Below are positions 1 to 6,521 of a DNA stretch of 60,185 nt, one piece after another. This stretch comes from Micromonospora sp. MH99 (lineage in GTDB: Bacteria > Actinomycetota > Actinomycetes > Mycobacteriales > Micromonosporaceae). The stretch covers positions 1 through 60,185 of the forward strand of contig NZ_MUZA01000036.1 of the NCBI RefSeq assembly GCF_021442385.1. The letters are read 5' to 3'. The position numbers and the translations under genes were made by a program. Each line of letters starts with the position of its first letter. Position 1 is the first letter of the stretch. The notes under the pieces are model-generated. The model was not told the DNA's origin. It did no database searches and was given only the letters and a program-made list of their open reading frames with translations.

Positions 1-878
1 GCGGCGGCCCGGCGCACGGCGGCCCGCCCGGGCCGGCCGGAGGGCCACCGCACGACGCCGGGCCACCGCACGACGGCGGTACGGCGCACGGCGCCGACGA
101 TCCGCCGGACACCGACGGGTCCGACGCGGCGGAGCCCGGGTCCACAGCCGATCCGCTGGTGCCCGATCATGCGAGCGAGGCCGAGTTGCGGCTGCTCGGC
201 AGGGAGGTGCACAGCATGACCGAGCTCGACCCCGGTGGGCACGTCAACGACGCGTACGACGTGACGTTCACCGACGGCACGCACGGTGTCTACAAGCCGA
301 ATGTGCCGGAGAACGAGTTCGTCCAGGTGCGCTCCACCATCCCGGAGAATCAACTGGCCGCCCGGGAGGTCGCCGCCTCGCGCCTGGACGAGGATCTGGG
401 CTTCGGCCTGGTGCCCACGACGGCACGGTGGGACGGTCCGCACGGGGCCGGGTCGATGCAGGAGTTCGTGGAGAACGCGAGCCCTGGTCGTCCCGCCGGC
501 GACTACCCCGTCGCGGAGCGCGAGCGGATGGCGGTGCTCGACTACGTCAGCGGCAACACCGACCGGCACATGGGTAACTACCTGACCGGCCCGGACGGCC
601 GCCTGGTCGCCATCGATCACGGCTACTCGTTCCCGGAGTCGAACGGCGAGTCGCTGCGGTCGGACTTCGTTGCGCAGCAGATGAACCAGCCGCTCAGTCC
701 GGACACGATCGCCCGGATCCAGGCCACCGACCCGGCCGTGCTGGCCGACCGGCTGCGCGGCACCGGCCTGAGCGAGCAGGCGCTGTCCGGTGCGATGGAC
801 CGTTTCAACGAGATCCGCAGCCGAGGCACGATCACGGGCGAGGCGTGGAACGCGTTCCGTCCGCCGAGCCCGTGGTGA
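1..878 (+). CDS. C-terminal part of a larger protein with a PI3/PI4-kinase-like (HipA/PI-kinase fold) domain; 5' end outside the window
   Basis: The frame is open from the left edge, so the true start lies upstream; a GTG at 159 is an internal candidate only. The first ~50 visible residues are a Gly/Pro/His/Asp-rich linker. The globular part follows: GVYKPN with the ATP-binding Lys, then GNTDRHMGNYL, which has the D-R-H-x-x-N catalytic loop, and AIDHGYSF, which takes the place of the DFG metal-binding motif. This is the signature of bacterial phosphatidylinositol-kinase-like proteins, some of which are catalytic tips of polymorphic toxins. A low-complexity linker before a C-terminal kinase-like domain would suit an effector, but that is inference because the N-terminus is not visible. 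The stop lies 32 bases before the next start. A regulatory kinase is the alternative. Confidence 0.7.
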   Translation, partial: GGPAHGGPPGPAGGPPHDAGPPHDGGTAHGADDPPDTDGSDAAEPGSTADPLVPDHASEAELRLLGREVHSMTELDPGGHVNDAYDVTFTDGTHGVYKPNVPENEFVQVRSTIPENQLAAREVAASRLDEDLGFGLVPTTARWDGPHGAGSMQEFVENASPGRPAGDYPVAERERMAVLDYVSGNTDRHMGNYLTGPDGRLVAIDHGYSFPESNGESLRSDFVAQQMNQPLSPDTIARIQATDPAVLADRLRGTGLSEQALSGAMDRFNEIRSRGTITGEAWNAFRPPSPW

Positions 879-910
879 GCGAAGGAGCCGTGGTGAACCA
901 GGAGGCAGGC

Positions 911-1198
911 ATGACCGAGCAGGCAGGCATGACCGAGCAGGCGGCGACTCGCGTGGCGCTGTACACGTTCGCCCAGCACACGAACCGGCGGGTGGCCGAG
1001 TTCCGTTGGCAGCCGGGCCAGGCGGTGTCGCTGACCATCCTCGACCCCGAGTGGGGTGCGCTCGCACAGGACTTCTACGACAACGGTGTGCCGGTCGGCG
1101 CGGAGCGGGTGCCGCCGGAGGCCGGCCCCGACTTCATGCGCGCCCTGCTGCAACGCTTCCGGATGAGCTACTACAAATTCGTGGACGAGAGCGGCTGA
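911..1198 (+). CDS. small hypothetical protein next to the kinase-like gene (possible partner or immunity protein)
   Basis: About 95 residues, acidic, without signal peptide or membrane segment; no family recognised. Visible features are an aromatic-rich middle (WGALAQDFYDNG) and the C-terminus RMSYYKFVDESG. ATG 911 is preferred because AGGAGG lies five bases upstream (900-905). A GTG at 893 behind GAAGGAG (881-887) is the alternative and would add six residues. The start region holds an exact 18-bp tandem duplication (903-920 and 921-938), so the N-terminus reads MTEQAG MTEQAA and offers two in-frame ATGs. It lies close behind the kinase-like gene on the same strand, probably cotranscribed. 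A small protein right after a putative toxin tip could be its immunity protein; this is hypothesis only. Confidence 0.6.
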   Translation: MTEQAGMTEQAATRVALYTFAQHTNRRVAEFRWQPGQAVSLTILDPEWGALAQDFYDNGVPVGAERVPPEAGPDFMRALLQRFRMSYYKFVDESG

Positions 1199-1336
1199 GC
1201 CGCCACCGCCCCGGTACAGCAGCCATCGGTACGCTGCACGGCGGCCTCGCGGTCTCCCCCGTACTCTGGCGACCGTCAGCGGGCGGTGGACCATGAGCCA
1301 TCCGACGAAGTCGTACGTGAGAGGGGCGACCACGGC

Positions 1337-2620
1337 ATGACGGCGGTATCGGACCAGCGGTCGACTGCGGTGAGTGCCGGGGAGTCGGCCGAGGAGGACC
1401 TGCGGGCGCTGTTCGGGCAGTCCATCGCCGTTTTCGCGTCGCTCGTGGGGCCCACGCACGTGGTGGAGACGGCGAACCCGGCGTTCTTCGCCACCATCGG
1501 TGAGGATCGGGCGCGTACCGGGGTCCCGCTCTCCGAGCTGATGCCGGAGTTGGCCGGTCAGGGCTTCGTCGCCCTGCTGGACGAGGTCTACCGCACGGGT
1601 GAGCCCTACACCGGTCGGGACGCCCGGATCGTGCTGGGGACCGGCCCGCAGGCGCGGGAGGTGTTCTTCGACTTCACCTACGAGCCCCGCCGTGACGCCA
1701 GTGGCACCGTGACCGGGATCCGCGTGATCGGTGTGGAGACCACGCAGGTCAAGCACGCCCAGCGGCTCATGGTCGAGCACCGCGCCATGCTGGAGCAGAT
1801 CGCCCGCCAGGCGCCCCTGGCCGAGGTGCTCGACGGGATGGCCCGCTGCATCGAGAATCTGGCGCCGGAGCAGGTGCTCGTCTCCGTGCTGCTCGCCGAC
1901 CCGGACGGCCGGCACCTGCGCCACGGCGCGGCACCGAGCCTGCCCGAGTTCTACAACCAGGCCATCGACGGGATCGCCACCGGCGAGGGTGTCGGCTCGT
2001 GCGGCACCGCCGCGCACCGGCGCGAACCGGTGATCGTCACCGACATCGCCACCGACCCGTTCTGGGACGACTTCCGCGACCTGGCCGAGCGGGCCGGGCT
2101 CGCCGCCTGCTGGTCGATGCCGGTTCTGGCCCGCGACGGCAGCCTGTTGGGCACCTTCGCCATGTACCACCGCACCCCGCGCGTCCCGCAGGACACCGAC
2201 CTCGCCCTGGCCCGGGTCTTCGCCGACACCGCGGCCCTGGCCATCGAACGCCACCACGTCGAGCAGGCGAAGATCGCCGCCGAAGCCCGCGCCAAGGCCG
2301 CGCACGAGGAGCTGGCCAAGGCGGTACGCGCCGAGCGGCAGCTGCGCGCCGAGGCCGAGCAGCGCGCCGCCGCGGCGGCGGAACTCGCCGACCGGATGCG
2401 CGCCGCGGCGGCCGCACAGGCCGCCCGACCGCATCCCGAGCACTGCCAGCTCGGCGGTGCCCAGGGGTGCGCCGCACCGGCGAAGGTCAAGATCGCCGAT
2501 TCGTGGGGTGACGCGGCGTGGGGCTGTGAGTCCCACGTCGAGGAGGCCATCCTCAACGTGCGGTCGGTGTTCATCGCGAGCGAGGAGCTCGGCGGCCTGG
2601 CCGCCTACGTCAACCGCTGA
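1337..2620 (+). CDS. PAS-GAF sensory protein with coiled coil and Cys/His-rich C-terminal module
   Basis: About 427 residues, soluble. Residues ~20-140 form a PAS-like domain (LFGQSIAVFASLVGP through VFFDFTYEPRRDASG). Residues ~155-310 form a GAF domain (LAPEQVLVSVLL, GVGSCGTAAHRREPVIVTDI, ARDGSLLGTFAMYHR), the type found in light, redox or small-ligand sensors. An Ala/Glu/Arg-rich coiled coil (~315-375) follows, where a kinase or phosphatase would normally start. Instead the protein ends in ~60 residues with HPEHC and further Cys and His residues (GC, WGCESH), perhaps metal binding. There is no histidine-kinase, GGDEF, ANTAR or SpoIIE output, so the output mode is unknown. ATG 1337 has a GAGGGG about ten bases upstream; an in-frame GTG at 1286 lacks one. 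Confidence 0.75.
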   Translation: MTAVSDQRSTAVSAGESAEEDLRALFGQSIAVFASLVGPTHVVETANPAFFATIGEDRARTGVPLSELMPELAGQGFVALLDEVYRTGEPYTGRDARIVLGTGPQAREVFFDFTYEPRRDASGTVTGIRVIGVETTQVKHAQRLMVEHRAMLEQIARQAPLAEVLDGMARCIENLAPEQVLVSVLLADPDGRHLRHGAAPSLPEFYNQAIDGIATGEGVGSCGTAAHRREPVIVTDIATDPFWDDFRDLAERAGLAACWSMPVLARDGSLLGTFAMYHRTPRVPQDTDLALARVFADTAALAIERHHVEQAKIAAEARAKAAHEELAKAVRAERQLRAEAEQRAAAAAELADRMRAAAAAQAARPHPEHCQLGGAQGCAAPAKVKIADSWGDAAWGCESHVEEAILNVRSVFIASEELGGLAAYVNR

Positions 2621-2661
2621 CCCACCGGAGCACCGCAGCGTCGACTGGCGGCGCCTCGTGG

Positions 2662-3555
2662 TCAGGCCGCGACGGCCGCCCGGACGTCGTCGTCGGCGGC
2701 GCGCAGCCGGGCGGCGGCCTCCTCGGCGGTGCAGTGGGCCAGCAGCAGCACGATTGCCGTCTTGGCGTGCCCGTGCGCCGCCGCGAGCGCCCGCTCGGCC
2801 GTGTCGAGGTCGGTGTCGGCGGCCTCGGCGACGATCCGGCGTGCCCGGTCGACGAGCTTGGCGTTGGTGGCGTTCATGTCCACCATGAGGTTGCCGTAGA
2901 CCTTGCCGAGCCGGGCCATCGCGGCGGTCGAGAGCATGTTGCAGACGAGCTTCTCGGCGGTGCCGGCCTTGAGCCGGGTGGAGCCGGTGAGCACCTCGGG
3001 GCCGGTCGGCACCTCGATGGCGACATCGGCGTGCCGGCTGATCACGGCGTCGGTGTTGCAGGCCACGGAGACGGTCGCCGCGCCGCGCGCGCGGGCGTGA
3101 TCCAACCCGCCGACCACGTACGGGGTACGGCCGCTGGCGGCGAGCCCGACCACCGTGTCGCGGGCGGTCAGGCCTACCGCGTCGAGGTCGGCGACGGCGC
3201 GGTTCGGGTCGTCCTCGGCACCCTCGACGGCGACGCCGAAGGCTCGTGCCCCGCCGGCGAGCAGACCGACGACCCGGTCGGGCGTCGTACCGAAGGTGGG
3301 TGGGATCTCGACGGCGTCGAGCATGCCGATCCGACCGCTGGTGCCCGCGCCGACGTAGATCAGCCGTCCGCCCTGGCGGAGCGAGGCCACGATGACGTCG
3401 ACGGCGGCGGCGATGTCCGGCACGGCTCGACGAACGGCGTCCGCGACGGAGCGGTCCTCGTCGTTCATCGCGAGAAGCAACTCGGTGGGAGACATCCGGT
3501 CGAGGTCGCTGGTCTTGTCGTTGCGGGTCTCGGTGCCGAGGGTGCTGAGGTCCAT
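2662..3555 (-). CDS. murQ: N-acetylmuramic acid 6-phosphate etherase
   Basis: MurQ cleaves the D-lactyl ether of MurNAc-6-phosphate to give GlcNAc-6-phosphate and D-lactate, in cell-wall recycling or MurNAc catabolism. The 297-residue product has the SIS-domain glycine-rich segment GRLIYVGAGTSGRIGM (~63-78) and the family segment DAVEIPPTFGT. Counting from this start, Glu83 and Glu114 fall where the E. coli enzyme (298 aa) has its catalytic glutamates, which supports the chosen ATG. The frame stays open to 3711, but that extension is not family-like. An AGAGGA lies eleven bases upstream. The gene is divergent from the symporter-anmK-dehydrogenase set, which supplies the other steps of the same route. 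Confidence 0.95.
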   Translation of the reverse strand: MDLSTLGTETRNDKTSDLDRMSPTELLLAMNDEDRSVADAVRRAVPDIAAAVDVIVASLRQGGRLIYVGAGTSGRIGMLDAVEIPPTFGTTPDRVVGLLAGGARAFGVAVEGAEDDPNRAVADLDAVGLTARDTVVGLAASGRTPYVVGGLDHARARGAATVSVACNTDAVISRHADVAIEVPTGPEVLTGSTRLKAGTAEKLVCNMLSTAAMARLGKVYGNLMVDMNATNAKLVDRARRIVAEAADTDLDTAERALAAAHGHAKTAIVLLLAHCTAEEAAARLRAADDDVRAAVAA

Positions 3556-3743
3556 CAGGTGTTCGTTCCTCTCGCTGATGTTCAGCCGCCGAGCGCCGAC
3601 GGGCGCGTCCTGCTGGGCCGACGCGCCCTCTATCAGCAGGCTGAAACCACAGCGTAACCAGCCCGGACGGGCGCTGGCAAAAAGTTTCGCGTTACTGTGG
3701 GCCAACGTCACTTATTGACAACCCGCTGCGTGGGGAGTGAACC
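3556..3743. promoter_or_regulatory. divergent murQ / symporter promoter region with inverted repeats
   Basis: A 188-bp intergenic region between two divergent genes of one pathway. A perfect 9-bp inverted repeat, GGGCGCGTC / GACGCGCCC (3601-3609 and 3620-3628, 10-nt gap), lies in the murQ leader. An imperfect dyad CCACAGCGTAAC (from ~3647) and GTTACTGTGG (~3691-3700) flanks the centre, next to an A/T-rich tract (AAAAAGTTTCGC). A TTGACA at 3715-3720 is too near the symporter start (3744) to serve it as -35. A repressor of the RpiR/MurR kind would be expected to act here, but no such gene lies in the window. Exact promoters could not be assigned. Confidence 0.4.
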
Positions 3744-5312
3744 GTGCGCCAACTCGACCTTGTCGTGATCGTGCTGTACCTCGTGGTGATCGCCTTCGTC
3801 GGTCTACGCCTGTCCGGCAAGCAGAAATCCGCCAAGGACTACTTCGTGGGCGAGGGTCGCCTGCCGTGGTGGACCGTCTCGTTCTCCGTGGTGGCCACCG
3901 AGACCAGCGTCCTGACCGTGATCAGCGTGCCCGGTGGCGCCTACAGCGGTCAGGGGTTCGGCAACGTCGAGCTGGCCCTGGGTTACGTCATCGGTCGCGT
4001 GGTCGTGGCGACGGTGCTCATCCCGCTCTACAAACGGGGTGGGTTCGTCAGCGCCTACCAGTACCTCGGTGAGCGGTTTGGCCTGAAACTTCAGGGTCTG
4101 GCGTCGGTCACGTTCGTCTTCACCCGCCTGCTCGCCGAGGGCGTACGCCTGTTCGCCTCGGCCATCCCCATCAAGCTGCTCCTCGACGAGTTCGGCCTGC
4201 ACGTCGGCTACCAGGCCATCATCGTGGTCCTCACGCTCATCACCGTGGTCTACACCTACCTCGGTGGCATCAAGGCGGTCATCTGGACCGACGCCATCCA
4301 GATGGGGTTGTACCTGGGCGGGGCCATCCTGGCCATCGCGGTGCTCAGCCACGCCGTCGGCTTCGACGGCTACTCGCAGGCGCTGGACGCCGGCAAGTTC
4401 CAGCTCTTCGACACCAACTTCGCCCTCGCGCACGTGCTCACCAGCCCGTTCGCCCTGCCGACCGCCATCATCGGTGGTGCGATCTTCGCGATGGCCAGCC
4501 ACGGCTCGGACCAGCTGATCGTCCAGCGCATCCTGTCCACCCGCACGCTGCGCGACGGGCAGAAGGCGATGATCTCCTCGGGCGTCTTCGTGGTCATCCA
4601 GTTCGCCGCGTTCTCCCTGGTCGGCGCGCTGCTGTGGTCGTACAACAAGGGTCAGACCTTCAAGGAACTCGGCCTGGCCAGCAGCGACAACCTCTACCCG
4701 AGCTTCATCCTGCACGCCCTGCCGGTCGGCATCTCGGGCCTGCTGGTGGCCGGCATCCTCGGCGCCGCGATGGGTTCGCTGTCGTCGGCGCTGAACTCGA
4801 TGTCGAACTCCACGGTCGCCGACTTCATCCACAGCTTCTTCCGCAAGGTCCCGTCCGACGACGCGATGCTCCGGCTCGCTCGGGTGATGACCCTGGTCTG
4901 GGCGGTGTTGATGGCGGTCTTCGCCTGCGCGTTCAGCTCCAGCACCGGAAACGTCTACCTGACCGGCCTGACCATCGCGGGCTACACCTACGGCGCACTG
5001 CTCGGGGCCTTCCTGCTCGGCCGCCTGGTCAAGCGGGCCAACCAGGTCGACGCGTTCATCGCCTTCCTCGTCACCGTGGCGGTGATGACCTACATCGTCC
5101 GCTTCGTCAAGATCGACGTGACGACGGCCGGCACCACCACCGCCACCGCCATCGCCGCGCAGTGGCTGGTGCCGATCGGCGTCCTGATCACCCTGGTCGT
5201 CGGCGCGGTGTCGAGCCGGTTCCACCCGGCCCCGGAGACGCCGTACGACCATGGACGACGCGACGACGAGATCGACGACGACGCCGCGGCGACGCCCGCC
5301 GGCCGGGCGTGA
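3744..5312 (+). CDS. sodium/solute symporter (SSS family), probable MurNAc or anhydro-MurNAc importer
   Basis: A 522-residue polytopic membrane protein with about 13 hydrophobic segments. The N-terminus (LVVIVLYLVVIAFVGL, then KSAKDYFVGEGRLPWW) is typical of SSS transporters, which couple uptake of sugars, amino acids or related compounds to sodium. The hydrophilic C-terminus ends in an Asp-rich tail. GTG 3744 is preceded by GGGGAG (3732-3737). The stop lies 11 bases before anmK, so the genes are cotranscribed. The substrate is inferred from the neighbours murQ and anmK; the sequence alone shows only the family. Confidence 0.85.
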   Translation: MRQLDLVVIVLYLVVIAFVGLRLSGKQKSAKDYFVGEGRLPWWTVSFSVVATETSVLTVISVPGGAYSGQGFGNVELALGYVIGRVVVATVLIPLYKRGGFVSAYQYLGERFGLKLQGLASVTFVFTRLLAEGVRLFASAIPIKLLLDEFGLHVGYQAIIVVLTLITVVYTYLGGIKAVIWTDAIQMGLYLGGAILAIAVLSHAVGFDGYSQALDAGKFQLFDTNFALAHVLTSPFALPTAIIGGAIFAMASHGSDQLIVQRILSTRTLRDGQKAMISSGVFVVIQFAAFSLVGALLWSYNKGQTFKELGLASSDNLYPSFILHALPVGISGLLVAGILGAAMGSLSSALNSMSNSTVADFIHSFFRKVPSDDAMLRLARVMTLVWAVLMAVFACAFSSSTGNVYLTGLTIAGYTYGALLGAFLLGRLVKRANQVDAFIAFLVTVAVMTYIVRFVKIDVTTAGTTTATAIAAQWLVPIGVLITLVVGAVSSRFHPAPETPYDHGRRDDEIDDDAAATPAGRA

Positions 5313-5323
5313 AGGAGAACGCG

Positions 5324-6496
5324 ATGCGCGTGATCGGCCTGATGTCCGGAACCTCCTACGACGGCATCGAAGCCGCCGCAGCCGAGTTCGACAGGAGCGA
5401 CGACACCCTGCGGATGCGACCGCTGGGCCGGCTCAGCCACCCGTACCCCGAGTGGTTGCGCGCCCGGATCGCCGCGGCCCTGCCACCCGCGGCGACCACC
5501 ACCGAGGCGATCTGCGTGCTGGACACCGGCATCGGTCAGACCTTCGCCGAGGCGGGCGTGCGGGCCGTCGCGGAACTGTGCGACGGCAACGCCGACCTGG
5601 TCGTCTCGCACGGCCAGACGATGCACCACTGGGTCGAGGCGGGTACGGTCCGCGGCACCCTCCAGCTCGGTCAGCCGGCCTGGATCGCGGAGGCCACCGG
5701 CCTTCCGGTCGTGGCCGACCTGCGCAGCCGCGACGTCGCCGCCGGTGGCCAGGGCGCTCCCCTGGTCGCCCTGTTCGACGCGCTGCTGCTGCGGGGCCTG
5801 CCCGGCGTCCCCGCCGCACTCAACCTGGGCGGCATCGCCAACATCACAGTCGTCGCACCGGACGCGGATCCCCTCGCGTTCGACACCGGGCCGGCCAACG
5901 CGCTCCTCGACGCCGCCGTCCGCCACTTCAGCGGTGGCGCCGAGGAGTACGACCGGGACGGGCGCGGCGCGGCGGCCGGGCAGGTCAACCCGACCCTGCT
6001 GCGGCGGCTGCTCGACGAGCCGTACTACCGGCAGCCCGGCCCGAAGAGCACCGGCAAGGAGCTGTTCCACCTGCCGTACCTGCTCGCCGCCCTCGCCGAC
6101 GCCCCCACGCCGGAGCCGAACGACGTGCTGGCCACGCTCACCCGGCTGACGGCGGTCACGGTGGCCGACGCCTGCCGGGCGCACGGCGTCACCCGGCTCG
6201 TCGTCTCCGGCGGCGGGGCACACAACCCGACCCTGATGGGCCTGCTCGTCGACGAGCTGCCCGACGTCGACCTGACGTCGAGCGACGAGGTAGGTGTCGC
6301 CTCGGACGCCAAGGAGGCGCTGGCCTTCGCGCTGCTGGGCTACCTGACCGTGCACGGGCTGCCGGGCGCCCTGCCCTCGGGCACCGGCGCGCGGCACGCC
6401 TCGGTGCTCGGCAGCATCACCCCCGGCCGCCAACCGCTGCGGCTGCCGGCACCTGTCGACACCGCACCCGAGCGGATGCTGATCATCGCCGACTGA
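5324..6496 (+). CDS. anmK: anhydro-N-acetylmuramic acid kinase
   Basis: AnmK hydrolyses the 1,6-anhydro ring and phosphorylates the product to MurNAc-6-phosphate, the substrate of MurQ. The 390-residue protein starts MRVIGLMSGTSYDGIE, with the family's GTSxDG phosphate-binding motif at residues ~9-14. Other conserved segments are VVSHGQTMHHW, AALNLGGIANITVV, FDTGPANALLD and RLVVSGGGAHNP. ATG 5324 has GAAGGAG six bases upstream (5311-5317). It is the second gene of the symporter-anmK-dehydrogenase transcription unit. Confidence 0.95.
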   Translation: MRVIGLMSGTSYDGIEAAAAEFDRSDDTLRMRPLGRLSHPYPEWLRARIAAALPPAATTTEAICVLDTGIGQTFAEAGVRAVAELCDGNADLVVSHGQTMHHWVEAGTVRGTLQLGQPAWIAEATGLPVVADLRSRDVAAGGQGAPLVALFDALLLRGLPGVPAALNLGGIANITVVAPDADPLAFDTGPANALLDAAVRHFSGGAEEYDRDGRGAAAGQVNPTLLRRLLDEPYYRQPGPKSTGKELFHLPYLLAALADAPTPEPNDVLATLTRLTAVTVADACRAHGVTRLVVSGGGAHNPTLMGLLVDELPDVDLTSSDEVGVASDAKEALAFALLGYLTVHGLPGALPSGTGARHASVLGSITPGRQPLRLPAPVDTAPERMLIIAD

Positions 6497-6521
6497 CCAC
6501 CTTTCCCGGGAGGATCCGCCC

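Noticed and set aside
623..2536. A 637-codon open frame on the minus strand opposite the PAS-GAF gene.
   Set aside because: Low-complexity Arg/Gly/Ala/His-rich product with no domain; it mirrors the GC bias of the gene on the other strand.
3715..3720. TTGACA as the -35 box of the symporter gene.
   Set aside because: Its -10 would fall on the start codon and overlap the ribosome site.
3804..5252. A 482-codon minus-strand frame opposite the symporter.
   Set aside because: Asp/Gly/Arg-rich shadow translation; the plus strand encodes a full SSS transporter.
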